A stretch of DNA of 64,000 bases from Osedax fenrisi (GCA_964019155.1 OZ025244.1:24585875-24649874), one strand, 5' to 3'. Shown: positions 12,382-25,157, counted from the stretch's first letter. A program made the numbers and translations. Notes: generated by a model from the sequence alone, not told the origin.

Positions 12382-15300
12382 ATATAGTAGTATAAGCACA
12401 AATAACTGTAGACTTATGTCGGGCAGAGCGTTGAACATGTTCAAGATGTGTATAATACATGGTTTACAACGTACCCTATGGGATATATGTATGTATGTGT
12501 GTGGTAAGGTACAGTATGCATTATTCACTATAATTCAGAGTGTTCTAATAACCCAAAGTTGTGTGTGCGGGTTTATTGAGGTATGATTGTTGGTAAGAAG
12601 AGGTAGAGAGTGTTATGTTACTGCTATATTATTAGTACTGGTTAAATGGATATTTAGATAGTAGTAATTGTAGTAATACCGCTGCGTTCATTATTTAAGA
12701 TATGCAAACTATTATGTGATATGTATATGTTTTCAAGGTTATATCTTATATTCAAATTATAGATATTAAAATGAATATATATATATATATACTTTTGATA
12801 AATTAGATATCAATTTCAATCGATTAAATATAAGTATATATTAATATAGAAGTAATAAAGCATGAATTAGATGCAGCTAAAGTAGTAGTAGTAGTAGTAG
12901 TGGTGATGGAGGTGATGGTGGTGGTGGTACTACCTGCAGCAGATAGTTGATCACATGATTAATGGGCAGTATTCCTTGTGCGACTTTAGACAGGTAACCG
13001 TCGATGTCCTTCAGTTCTGATGATAAACCTGTACGTAAGGGGTATTAATACTATTAGTATGAGAACAGGGACGAACTAGAAGCCTGTATGCTATACAAGT
13101 CGTATAATAACCATTAGAGGTCAAGGTAAATGCTAATTTAATGGAGGATTATGGTTAATGGTTAATGTTACTGAAATTAATATAATATTCTAAATATTTT
13201 TTTTACATAGTCTAGTTTCTATTAATTTAAAATAATGACAATTAATTATAAATATATTATAGTTTTAAAACAAATATTCTTATAATATTAATTATATAAA
13301 CTGAATACAATTTGAAAATACATTAAATATATACCATTATCAGGGCTATTAGTATGATAGGGAGGTACACAAGGGTTGTATGTCGTAGAATAATCAATAG
13401 AGGTCGTAGTGATGGTTAAAATTCAGTCAGAAAAATTCACATTTATATATTGATAGATCAACAAATAATGGAGTAGAGGGATGTGTGTGTGTGACATACA
13501 TTGTGTCTGTGTGTATGTGTGTATGTGTGTATGTGTGTGTGGTGTATATACTATTGTTATTGTTATAATCTCGTTATACGTAATATATAGTTAATATATA
13601 CGTGTTAATATTATTAGTCAGACGTTACCTATATAGGCATATCTTTGCCATTATTAGCATAATCAGTATATATACATAACTGCTTGTGTGGCTCAGTTGC
13701 TAAGGCGTAAGGGGCTGGTTGCTCCGGTAAAAAAATTTGGCCTACGCCTATTTTACGATATTGAGTTGTTCCGAAGAAAAATAAATCGCAATTAAGGTGC
13801 AAATAGTCGCCGTAGCCCTCCCTAGGGATATCTAGCGACCGGTTGGACCGGTGTTCTAGCGCGTAAAAATGATCAAAATGCTAAGCTAAAATCATCGAGT
13901 TGTTCCGACATATAAATTAAACACGCAGCGTTTATTTTACCCATTTCTTAAGGATAACTAATAGATGGCGTTAGCTAAATATTAAATAAAATTTTTACTT
14001 ATTTCCCATTTTATTCCTAATTTAATTGTATTGTAGTATGTATTAGATATACAATTATAACTATTATATAAATATATAATTATTATAATAATATAATTAC
14101 AAATATTATCGAGTATTACCCAAGAAAATATACAATAAACTATAGAATCTTTAAAATAATTACAATATATTCAGAATATTATATTCAATAAAAACTACGA
14201 AAAATTAATTAATATACTATATATACTGTACTATATTAAAGTATAAATATAAATTTATATTTAAGACATATATGTCTTAATATATATATTAATCGAAATA
14301 AATGAGGCTGTGTTAAAATAAATTGTTCATTTTAATATTATAAATTTAATGTGAATCTACGTATATAAATATTTTGTCTATATTATATAATTTACATATA
14401 TATTCACTTAACATAATATTAATAATAATAACATAATATATGTATCTAATGTTATTAATTAATCAAACTAATATACATGATAAAACATGAAAATATCATA
14501 ATTTGTATGACCTAATTATATAGGTGTATATTTATATGCATGATATGCGCGTATTGTTGTTATATATTTCAATTATAATTAGTAACTATATTCTATATTT
14601 ATAGATATTTTACTTTATATTTATAGATTTGAGTGACACATTAAAATAATATTATAGGTGACCCTATATGTGCTACTTTATATTAACTAAAAATAGTGAG
14701 TGTACATATGTTGTATATTTAAATAGTTAATATTTATTACTTGAATTAAAATAATATAATTGTATTAAGTTATTTCACACTGTTTTGAATATAAATAAGT
14801 ATATTTTATTTATTTTGGATTTAGTTTCATAAAAAAATCTTTTTTATTCTATACGATACGCACAGTCGGAGAGTCGCCGAGATAATACGCGCTAGAATTA
14901 TCTAGGCTAGGACATTTATTTTAATTGTCGGAACAACTCGATTTGCATATGGCTAAGGATATGGCGCAGGCCAATTTTTCTATCGCGTTGCGTACGCTAA
15001 AATTATCAAATGTCGCAGCAACCGGCCCCTGACACACAAGCAGTAGATGTGGGTTCAAGCCTAATCCGGACCATTAAAATGGGTATTAAATTATTATATA
15101 GAAGTGATTTTAAATAATTGTGTATACATAAATGATCGGCTATCGTTAAAACTAAGGATGCCTTAACAAGAGAGCGTCTTCTAATGGCTATTAATAGCCA
15201 TAAAATTATAAGTGAAAACTTCATCTAATTTCCTTCGACTCCACCAAAATAAAATACCAACAATATCATTATTGCGAGATTATAAAAATATATAATATAA

Positions 15301-15752
15301 TTTATAAATATTATTCTTTATATAAAAAATAATATTCATCGGTTTTATAACCTATAGTTGACTAATAAATTGTAAAAAACAACAAAATACGATGTTAACT
15401 AAAGTTATAGTGCATGTACACCAGTGTACACTGTAACGTATAGTGAGCACATGACCTTGTAGTCCTACGAGCTGATCGGTGACTCGTTGAGACAGGGTAC
15501 CGGCCGTAGTGTCCTTGATGTCGCGCAGGAGATGTTCAACTCCGACCTCTTCTGCCTCCTCGGCTCCTATCATGCTGGGCAGATGTTCGAAAGTCTTCGT
15601 AGTAGGGGTACCGTCCTGTGAGGGTGAGGTGAGGGTGAGTGTGTGAAGTTTGAATAATTTAGTAATCATTCTTATAAAATTAATCAAATAAACTAAATAA
15701 AATTTAAAAACACATTTAGTAATGTATCATTAATTAGAAAATATATCTATAG

Positions 15753-15783
<31 letters not shown>

Positions 15784-16339
15784 ATAAATATTAATTATAA
15801 GTATTAAAAAGTGTATACATATAATTAATAAATATATATTTAATTTAATTATAGTATAATAATTTCCTATTTAGTTGTATAGAGTGTTTACAAATACTAT
15901 GATACTTAATAAACTTCAAGTTAATACATCAGTTTATATCTCCACACACTGGGTTTTATCAGTTCATTGATTTGCTTTTTAATCAAATATATAGTCCAAA
16001 GTTGAAATATTTGCTAACGATATTGCATCGAACACATATTGTTACAATAAATAAAGATTTACAAGAAATTACAAAATGTATAGATAACATGATAGTTAGA
16101 GTTATAGGTGAGCGAGGTTGGGTAAGTTTAGTTCACATTACACTCGGGACAGCAGTGAAAAAGAGAGGAGGAACACTTAACAAATTATATTATATAATAT
16201 ATAATTACACCGATGAAATATCAATGTATCTACTATTAATTGAAATTACGGATTACCCAAATAACGTTGTTTTATAATTTACACTTATTAGATATACATA
16301 TTTTACTAGATAATATGTGTATGTATATGTATTTGTATG

Positions 16340-16380
<41 letters not shown>

Positions 16381-19300
16381 ACGTGTGTGTGCGCACGTGA
16401 GTGATATGTAATGTCTATATAATGTTTTAATGTCTATAAATTAAAATAACACATATAATTAATATATATATATATACTATATTATTTATAATAATAATAA
16501 TATTTATAATTAAGTGAAGCTTCAACAGCGATATTGAGTTCATCATCGCGTTACTGCGCAGAGTATAGTGGTTATGTATCATCGTAACTAGAGGTCGTGT
16601 GCTCTAAGGACATGAGTCGTCGCTAACGTCGTGGATTTCGTCGACTGCGTAATACGCCTCGGTGGGAAGACCTAGATCTTTAGGCTTCGGGTCTATGATC
16701 ACGAGAACCTGCCGATTGAGATAGCGGTAGTAGTAGTAGTATGTTAGTGGTTACCATACATCGGTATATGTGTGGTAGCGTAATACTAACGTAACGTGAG
16801 AATACTGAACCGATGATGTAAGAGTAGGAATATATTCAGTGTATAGTAAGAGAAAACTTTTAAGAATATACAACTTACATTTACATTTCAATTTTAATAA
16901 ATAAATTAAAAATATTAACTTTTCATTATAAATTGTAACCATTATAAGTAGAATTTAGCCTAATTATTTGTATAAATATTAATGAGATGTCATAAAAATT
17001 GTATTTTAAATTAATTTATGACTGAATTATGTCATCAATTTAAATTTTCTAGTACACTTAATGTAATATATACTTATAAAATAATATATATATATATATA
17101 TATATAATGTAATATAATGTTAATAATTGAATAAGATAACAGTTGTATACCGTGCCTGATCCGCAGAGGTCACTAGAGGTCACTAACGGAGTCTGGGCAG
17201 TAACGCCTGATCATCTCATTGATCTTTACATCATTCTTGTGTAGCTTAGGTCCTGTGTGGTACCAGCCTACCACCTTCTCTTTAGCTGTAGGTGTGTGTA
17301 CGTGTATGTGTGTGTGTAAGTACGTATGTAATAGTCTATAGTTTAAACACTTAAACACTATAAGACATATATGAAAAGTAATGATAAATAATAACAAACA
17401 ATAATATATATTGAATGTAGATACGTGTGTGTAGATATAGGTATATACATCAGGGATATAGTGTGCATGTAGGTTGAATAGGTTTATGTAGAGTGTAATA
17501 CTTATGACGTGAAGCGCTGATATTAGATATTTAGTAGTGTCTATTATTGTGAATAACAGTGTAATGTATTTATAAAGTAACTATTATATTGTTAATTAAT
17601 ATTATAATGTAATTAAATATTATAGTTTTTTAATAATTACAATATTACTAGTTTCCTAAATGAAATAATCAGTCTAGGTATAACAACTAGTGGAATTTAG
17701 CGGAAAGTTATTTAATAATGTTTAAATTACACTAAATATATTTTATATTAATATTATTGTATAAATTTAAATAATTTATTATCGAGATAGACATTTACAT
17801 AACGTAATATTTTACAATATTTATTATAGTAATATTTTTATTTTAATGTTTGAAAAACAATAACAATGTAATATAAATAAAAGTAAAAGAAAAGTAAAGA
17901 ACACATAAATTATACATAATTTCATGATTCTAATATCGTTATTGACATACCGTTGACTTTTTTGAACATCTGGTACATGTTATCCAAGTAATCGTGGTCG
18001 AGGAAGTAGATCGACTGGTTCTTGTCGTCTTCATCGAAGGGAACTGTCAATCAAATGCGTTACAGGCGAAGCTAATGTAGATGATATGTAAATATAATAT
18101 GTGGTCGTACATTTAATATGATTATAAATGTAAGCATACAATAATACTAATATATAATATAATACCTTATTCGTTATTATTTAATTCTATAAATTATCAT
18201 TATATAAACTACAATATTTCTTTTATGTAAATATTTAGTTTTAATTGATATTCTGAAAATTAATTTATTGATATATACTTAATTAACAAATTATTAAAAA
18301 TTACTCATTTTTCATAGTAATATTTCAATATTTATAAAAATATTTGTTAGTATTCATTTTAATTCTACACGTAATACAACTAACATTGTTTATGAATTGA
18401 AATTATTAAATTAGGCAAGTTTTTTAACTCCAAATATGGTTATATTGTGAATAAGAATGTCCACCTTTCTTATCTCTTGTTGAATTCAACATTTACAATT
18501 TAATTTATGATATTGCATTCAATGCTCTAGTAATAAGTATTTATTGAAATAATATGAATTATATAAGACAATTTTTTTAGAGTAAATATTAAAAGATATA
18601 TATTTAATAAATCTAATTTCATGAAATATAATTTTAATATTTAAATCCTATAAAAATTATATATACACAATGAATATTCTTAAGGGGATACGGTAGTTGG
18701 TAATTTTCGTTTTTTAATTTTTTTTGTAAAACATTATTTTGAGCTAATACTGATAAATAATATATTATTTATTTAAATATGAATTTTTATGGCTGAAAGA
18801 TTCATATAAACATGTTAAAAGTTGTATTTTATGAAGGTATGTATAAAATAAATATGTAAAATATTTAATTAATTCGATTAATTATGATCAATTTGAAATA
18901 CGTATCATATAATGAATGTTTTATCAATTTTCAAACTTGAAAAACTCATATTAGCTATAGTTCTTTCATTGTGATATCTATAATTATTATCTTTGCATCA
19001 CGCGAGTTAAGTTCCAATCAAATTATTTGTATATTATATTAATTATATTATTTTCACCTGTCTTTTTAATTCCGGTGTATTTTTTAGTAAGTTCGCCAAT
19101 TTTTTACAATCTATTTTCACTTACTATTTTATATTTATAGTTCATTATAAATATATCATATATAATCAATATTACATATACTAGGTTTTGAGAATTTTCA
19201 GTATAGTTGGGTACTCAAAAAGGCGAAAGATGATAGAAAATTTACAAATCAACCACCAAAATAACACGTTAGATATTAAATATATAATATTTATTATGTT

Positions 19301-22300
19301 ATCAATTATATTATATTTATACTAATGTATCATAATGTAAATGTATATTAAATTTGTATAGTTTATTATAATGATATAATTATCATATTGATTATAATTT
19401 ATAAATATAAAATTATTTATTATTTATTGATTGAATTATTATTTACTAACTAGATTTCTACAAATTAATTACGTATTTTTATTAAAATTCATAGACAATT
19501 ATACTAAATAGATATCTTATAATAAATATAATACTTTTTTATAATTATAAAATAGTATAAAATAAAATATTTACTAATACTATTTACCTATTATGATATT
19601 TATAAGTGATATAAATATTATGAAAATTATAGGCACAGGTAGAAGTGTCATCTTCCATGTCTAAGAGGAAGATAAAAGACTGTCCAGAAGTATCTGAAGC
19701 TCACAGCTGCTCTGTTGTTTTCAAGGTGTTTACTCGGGCTGACTCAGAACTGCAATGAGTCTTTACTTGCTACTATATGGCACAGATGAAAAAAGGTATT
19801 TTCAATAAACATATTTACAAATTATTAATTTATATAACAAAATATCCTCCAGTCCTAATTCGACGGTCTCCACGTAGTAGAATATGCTATAAGTACAGCT
19901 GTAAACATCTTCTACAATAACGGGGCTACAGTATCAACTGGGATGCTGTATTCTCAACTAGAACTAGAGTTAGGAGATGTCCTACTTGATTACATGAAGC
20001 AGTAGGACATATTGCGGATCAAGAATACAGAGATAGAATCAACAAATGAAGCAAGACTCCGTCATTTACAACTAGCCAAAGGGAGTGACTACAGTTCTGG
20101 TGCTGGTGCCTAGAAACCTGGTGCCTATTTTAGCCTACCAGTTACAATTATTACATAAATGTATAATTATATTCTTGTGTCTTATTTCATAAATATCACA
20201 AATATAGGCCTAACATCAGGGTTGGTCGGTTTTTTTGGTTCTGTTTTTTTAACGGTTTATTTGGTTTTTTTGGTTTATTTGTGGTTTTTTTAACATTATA
20301 AAAGCGTTCAATCAAAAATAAGGAATCGATTAGGCAATGATAAGGCTGCAAACTTGTTTTTTTATTTCGAGAATTAAATTAATTTAATCAATAATTATTA
20401 TAATCAATTGATTATATTTCTATTAGAAATCATCTAATTATTATTATTATTATTTTTTTTTTTTTAATTATTATATTGTTACAATTTGTAACTTGTTATT
20501 TTATTGTGAGAATTATATTGATTATATTTCTATTAGAAATCATCTAATTATTATTATTATTATTTAAATTATTATATTGTTACAATTTGTAACTTGTTAT
20601 TTTATTGCGAGAATTATATTGATTATATTTCTAATTACTGTATTGTTATTTTTTTAAATTAATATTAATAAATTTATATTAATATTATTTTTTATATTAA
20701 TAAATATATTTTAATAAAATAATTTTATTAACATTTAATATTAATAATATATTATTGAAAATTTAATAATATATATATATATAATTAATATATATAAATA
20801 ATATTCATTAGTGTTGTATATTTTATACTTACTCTATATATGTATGTTTTGCACAGACATTTAATAATAGATCTAGGTATATATAATATTTTCTAATTAA
20901 TAATCTTAATCTTAAACATTTAATTATAAAAAAACCAAAAAAACCAAATAAAACAAAAAAACTACAAAAATACCACAAAAAAAACAAAAAAACCATAAAA
21001 ATCGGTTTTTTAGGTTTTTTTATAATTAAATGTTTAAGATTAAGATTATTAATTAGAAAATATTAAAAAAACCAAAAAAACCGCCAACCTAGCCTAACAT
21101 ACATCACATATATATTATCTATGTACATCTATTATCTCACACTTATATATACATATATAATATTTGTTATCTCAGCCAATACAATAAATACAACAAAATA
21201 TATATATATATATATACATATAATCTATAATATAAATTATATAAAATATTTGTTATTTCAAAATAGTCAATAAAATATATATTCATTTGTTATCTCAGAA
21301 TAGCCAATACAATAAATATAACTATATATTTATATTATATATGCAATATTTGTTATTTCAAAATAGTCGATACAATAAATATAACAATATATATTCATTT
21401 GTTATCTCAGAATAGCTAATACAATAAATATATATTTATATTACATATTTTCTCAGTATAAATATTTTCGCCAATTACTTTTATATAAATCAATGTTTCT
21501 GGATCGTTATTTTAGCTACACTAATAATTTTTACAGTATATAATATATATATATATCTAATATTTAATCTGATACTTTTAAAAAATATTTATTATTTTAT
21601 ATGGTACATTTTGTGAATTTTATAACGGAAATTCGTGAATAAAATCGGTAATGAGATTCAACCATGAATTACTCGACGAATATATATCATATTAAAAATG
21701 TAACAGATTAAAATAGAGATATTATTCTAATTAATATAAATATGTAAAAATTATTAAAATCGGTAATATATTCAATAAATGTTGCTAGTTTGAATATTAT
21801 AAAAACATACAATAAATATAATTTTTCATACAAAATTAATAAATATTATTGGTAAACTTTGAATGCATTTTTCTCAGTATAAATATTTTCGCCAATTACT
21901 GTTATATAAATCAATGTTTCTGGGTCGTTATTTTAGCTACACTAATAATTTTTACTGGATATTATAGATAATATATATATATATCTAATATTTAATCTGT
22001 TACTTTTTAAAAATATTTATTATTAAATTTTATATGGTACATTTTGTAAATTTTATACCGGAAATTCATGAATAAAATCGGTAATGAAGTTCAAACATGA
22101 ATTACTCTACGAATATATCTCATATTCAAAATGTAACAGATTAAAACAGAGATAGTATTTTAATTAATATAAATATGTACAAATTATTAAAATCTGTAAT
22201 ATATTCAATGAATGTCACTAGTTTGAATATTATACAAACATCCTATCTAATTACATGTAAACGGCGGAATTGCGTGCGTCCTACCGTATCCCCTTAAAAG

Positions 22301-22353
22301 GTCAATTTTAAGTAAAATCATTCTAGAATCTATCAAGACATAAGTATTATATA

Positions 22354-22390
<37 letters not shown>

Positions 22391-23915
22391 GTATGTTATA
22401 TTATTTCAATCCTTTCGGATTTCAATATTACAATAAAAATGTATTGTTCATAAAACTCTTTAAGTTGAAAAAAAAAACAATATATATAATACTCTATAAA
22501 TGTTATTAGAAACATCTTTCAAACAGAATTTATAAATATTATTGCATTTATATTTTTAAAATAAAGAAATAAAATTAGAACATTTATATGTGTATAAGCC
22601 ATTTCATACCAAGTCATTTCGTACAAAGAAAATTCATATGAAATAAAAAAGCTAAGTTACTTTATTTAACTAAATTAAATCTAATATGTCTAAAATATTG
22701 TATTTTAAATACAATAAATAAATCAATAAATAAATACAATTTAAAAAATACCCGAAATATAAATGCATTAAAATAAGTATTTGGATATATAACTAAGATA
22801 ACCTTGTATTATAATATTATTTGATTACAATACATAATTAAATTGTAAGTATAAAGGCTGATCACGTAATTTATATCTGCAATCGGCTGAAAGAATTGCG
22901 TAAAATTATTTATTATTTCTGCGTCCCTTAATCATCCATACTCGTTTGTATACTTGTGCATGTGTTTTCTTCACCAACTGTATAAATATTCTAATTAGAA
23001 CATTAAGCAATGTTCGCAGAAAAAAATATATGAATATATAATTAAATATATACTATATGTGACATATAATATTTCATATATTTATTTATTTATTATTAAT
23101 TTAATAATCAGGCGAGACATCTTTTTAAGGTTAACACTAAACTTTTAACTTACGATTTATAATATTTTCTATAATATTTAAAATTGTAATGTATAACTTC
23201 AGACTTCAAATCCAAATCAATATTTAAAATTTTAATATTGATTTGGAATTGATTTCTGAAGTTTTACATTTTTTGATTTGAATGATTAGAAGTCGGAGAT
23301 TATATGATTTTACTATATTTTTGGAATTGGGGTTATAATTTCTAATAAATTATGGATGCAGGCCCGATACCCTAAACCGTTTAGAGTATTTGAAATTTTA
23401 AAACCCTACTAATTACTATAATTATTATGAAATCAAAATATTGTATTAAAAATTCACCATCACAAAATGTAAATTATGTTTACCCACCTTTATTGAAGCC
23501 TATATGTTCTAATATTATATTAAATATATTATTAAATAAGTTATTTTATTACTTTATTTAATAACTTATTAAATAAAGACCATAGAATATATCCATGAAT
23601 TAAATTTAATTTAAAATTATCAAATTTGTATTTACCTAAATTAATTATAGATTATAAAATTAGACACGCCTCTAAAATAATGATATCATAATTCTATGAA
23701 GGATTTTCTTAAAATGTATAAATAATCATTATATTAAATGTATTATAACCTGCAAAACTGTTTGATATATCTAGAATTCCTTTTCTCCTAGATCCAAGTA
23801 AACAACCAACAACTCTTTTTACATTTCCAACTTTAGCCATTCGGTTAAAATGGTCCACAACGCTCAGAAGAACTAATGGATGCACTACAACATTGTTTAA
23901 TTTCATCTGCTCCAT
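7801..23915 (-). CDS. PSMD7: 26S proteasome non-ATPase regulatory subunit 7 (Rpn8)
   Basis: Nine exons, all phase-compatible with GT-AG borders: 23915-23750, 18043-17951, 17285-17188, 16708-16628, 15615-15456, 13028-12934, 12243-12100, 9683-9614 and 7862-7801. They encode 322 residues, close to the usual length (human 324). Rpn8 is a structural subunit of the proteasome lid that pairs with the deubiquitinase Rpn11. The N-terminal MPN domain begins VVVHPLVLLSVVDHFNRMAK and includes FLDHDYLDNMYQMFKKVN and GWYHTGPKLHKND. The H-T-G in place of the metal-binding H-S-H marks it as the catalytically inactive partner. Residues about 147-279 carry TFEHLPS, IGAEEAEEVGVEHLLRDIKD, QRVTDQLVGLQG and the C-terminal helices (SLQSFVRSTHIKTNDQM). 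The tail is Lys/Glu-rich. The start is the only Met upstream of the conserved block. Introns are large and full of transposons; intron 1 alone is about 5.7 kb. Confidence 0.95.
9230..9480. other. Less AT-rich patch in PSMD7 intron 8
   Basis: It contains a C9-type run (about 9321-9329) and CACCCGGGT. No open frame with splice sites fits the PSMD7 coding order, so it is probably an old insertion. Confidence 0.3.
12196..12440 (-). repeat. Partial exon duplication flanking a (GTA)n array
   Basis: The 5' part of PSMD7 exon 7 (about 12196-12243) recurs diverged at about 12393-12440: ACTTATGTCGGG, then TAGGGTGTTGAACAT in the exon and CAGAGCGTTGAACAT in the copy. Between them lies a GTA trinucleotide array of about 35 units (12264-12381). 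The copy translates to MFNALPDISLQ against MFNTLPDISLQ in the exon. It lacks an AG acceptor directly upstream and runs into the repeat, so it looks like a dead partial duplicate. Confidence 0.75.
12883..12930. repeat. GTA/GTG trinucleotide repeat beside exon 6
   Basis: An AGT/GGT microsatellite (TAGTAGTAGTAGTGGTGATG and onward) abuts the donor of PSMD7 exon 6. Confidence 0.7.
13490..13542. repeat. GTGTGTAT-type microsatellite
   Basis: Interrupted GTGTATGT units in PSMD7 intron 5; potentially Z-forming and length-variable. Confidence 0.7.
13679..15264 (+). mobile_element. SINE copy interrupted by a DNA transposon
   Basis: The tRNA-like head is at 13679-13710 (ACTGCTTGTGTGGCTCAGTT, TAAGGCGT). 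The rest resumes at about 15030-15264 (GACACACAAGCAGTAG, GGGTTCAAGCC, TAATCCGGACCATTAAAATG, ATAAATGATCGGC, GAAAACTTCATCTAATTTCC, CTCCACCAAAATAAAATACC). Joined, the two parts are collinear with the full-length copy at 60377-60670. The 1319 bases between them are a separate insertion. Confidence 0.85.
13711..15029. mobile_element. Harbinger-like non-autonomous DNA transposon
   Basis: Because it sits inside a SINE of known sequence, both ends are fixed. Terminal inverted repeats are GGGGCTGGTTGCTCC on the left and, by complement of the right end, GGGGCCGGTTGCTGC. Flanking bases are TAA and TGA, suggesting a 3-base TNA duplication with one later substitution, as in PIF/Harbinger. Subterminal GAGTTGTTCCGA motifs occur twice near the left end and once inverted at about 14927-14940. 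The interior is AT-rich with no transposase. Confidence 0.75.
15972..16277 (+). CDS. Small open frame in PSMD7 intron 4, unrecognised
   Basis: A 101-codon open frame antisense to PSMD7, between exons 4 and 5. It includes RVIGERGWVSLVHITLGTAV and is less low-complexity than most random frames here. I recognise no family, no splice context and no homologous copy elsewhere in the window. It may be a transposon fragment or chance. Confidence 0.15.
   Translation: MLFNQIYSPKLKYLLTILHRTHIVTINKDLQEITKCIDNMIVRVIGERGWVSLVHITLGTAVKKRGGTLNKLYYIIYNYTDEISMYLLLIEITDYPNNVVL
16330..16402. repeat. (GT)n microsatellite with GCGCAC insertions
   Basis: A long GT run (about 16350-16377) followed by two GTGCGCACGTG blocks: alternating purine-pyrimidine DNA in PSMD7 intron 4. 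Confidence 0.85.
19633..20113 (+). pseudogene. Kolobok/Mutator-like transposase C-terminal remnant
   Basis: Two GC-richer blocks, 19633-19797 and about 19853-20113, are separated by what may be a small intron. The first contains LTQNCNESLYLLLYG and the second FDGLHVVEYAISTAV, FYNNGATVS and later RIKNTEIES...RLRHLQ. The order N-E-S-L, then G-L-x-x-V-E-x-A, then N-x-G-A matches the C-terminal part of a transposase family I know from invertebrate Kolobok/Mutator-like elements (from memory). A stop interrupts the second block (DYMKQ then TAG) and the N-terminal catalytic part is missing, so it is inactive. Confidence 0.6.
20217..21092. mobile_element. hAT-type foldback MITE nested in the Kolobok element
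   Basis: Ends are CAGGGTTGGTCGGTTTTTTT on the left and, by complement of the right, CTAGGTTGGCGGTTTTTTT. The direct duplication CCTAACAT (8 bases; a ninth, G, also matches) is at 20209-20216 and 21093-21100. Eight bases and a CAGGG start are hAT-like. The interior holds GGTTTTTT/AACCAAAAAA runs and a 45-base inverted repeat (about 20883-20930 and 21018-21064), giving strong hairpin potential. No coding sequence is present. Confidence 0.8.
21447..22260. repeat. ~415-base tandem duplication
   Basis: TCTCAGTATAAATATTTTCG, GCCAATTACT, ATAAATCAATGTTTCTGG, ATCGTTATTTTAGCTACACT and the following sequence recur in the same order from about 21871, with a few percent divergence. It lies just inside the right end of the Kolobok-like element, so that terminus was partly duplicated. 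Confidence 0.85.
23190..23275. repeat. Imperfect hairpin (foldback)
   Basis: ATGTATAACTTCAGA, CCAAATCAATATT and TTTAAAA pair with AATATTGATTTGG, TCTGAAGTTTTACAT. About 40-base arms, in PSMD7 intron 1 near exon 1. A second hairpin (TTAAATAAGTTATT and its complement) lies at about 23533-23578. Confidence 0.65.
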
Positions 23916-25123
23916 GTTTATTATATAATATAATACTTATTTAGTAATAGATATTATACAAATTCTTTTTGAAAAGATGACAAACAAAATTTTCGGATGT
24001 ATATTTATTTTACACAAATATTAAACTTAAAATTTATATAATATTATATACTTATTTTATGTATTCTCTCTTAATTAATATGTTAATTAAAGATAAATAA
24101 ATTATTATATTAAAATTTAATCTATATTTATTTAATCATAAAATATCTAATATAAACTCCTCATATTAATTTTATAATTTTATAATTTCTTATTATTATT
24201 GTATAAAATAGGATTTATATTTTATAAAATAAATAATTTTCAAATGTCATTTATAAAAAGTTAGGATCAAAATTTGTATTAACATATTAGCTATTCATAT
24301 ATTACTAATAGTAAATATGTTTATAATTATTATTACTAATATTATTTCATTATTATACTAGCATTATGAATAATATAATTATTAAAGTATATATTGAGTA
24401 TATAAAGTATTATAATAATCTTAATTTAATTTGAAATTATATTTTTATTATTTAATAATTTATTATAATAATATAATTATATAATTAATATGGGGTATAT
24501 GAACAAGCGAGCCGGTCTAAATTGTAACTAGTTATAGTACCGCGTATAGTCTCGCGTGACGTGCATTTTTGAACAATACATTGATTGGTATGACATACTT
24601 CAATGATTATCATAATGATAGGTCACCTATTACTAATAATAAGCTATTAGGTGTAAATATATCATATATTATATGGGTACAGTACAAAAATAGGTATATT
24701 TATTATATTATGTAAGTGGCTATGGGATATACGTGATATATTATTAAAGATATGGTGGGTATATAGTTCGCTCTGCTGTCAATTGCATATATATTTATGG
24801 AATTAGACTAGACATCAGTAATGCTCATTAATATATATTATGTAACATAGTGCTCTATTATAGAATATGCTTATATAACTGATATGTTCGTATAAAATAA
24901 TCTATCACGTACAACTTTGATTCACATGTATTTACGCATAGTTAGATTATGTTAAAATAATACGTACAATTGTATCATACAATTTGTATGTATATTACAG
25001 ATTAATTAAAACATTGTATGTACTAAATACTACATTATGATTAGTATATTTAAAAAAGAGCTCATTTAGAGGTTTATTGCGGCTAAAATAAACAAAACCA
25101 AATAAACCAAAAATATCAATCCG

Positions 25124-25157
<34 letters not shown>

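Larger units (their letters stand above)
18684..22293 (+). mobile_element. Kolobok-like DNA transposon, decayed
   Basis: A 3610-base element in PSMD7 intron 1 with perfect 13-base terminal inverted repeats (GGGGATACGGTAG and its complement CTACCGTATCCCC), flanked on both sides by TTAA (18680-18683 and 22294-22297). Inside is a transposase remnant (19633-20113), a nested hAT-like element (20217-21092) and a ~415-base tandem duplication (21447-22260). TTAA targets occur in piggyBac and Kolobok. The GGGG start and the transposase remnant favour Kolobok. Confidence 0.8.

Noticed and set aside
12182..12528. Open frames of poly-Thr, poly-Tyr and poly-Leu on the minus strand
   Set aside because: They arise from reading the (GTA)n microsatellite in three frames, with a piece of PSMD7 exon 7 at one end.
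15006..15224. 72-codon minus-strand open frame
   Set aside because: It is antisense to the SINE body and transposon end, so coding is unlikely.
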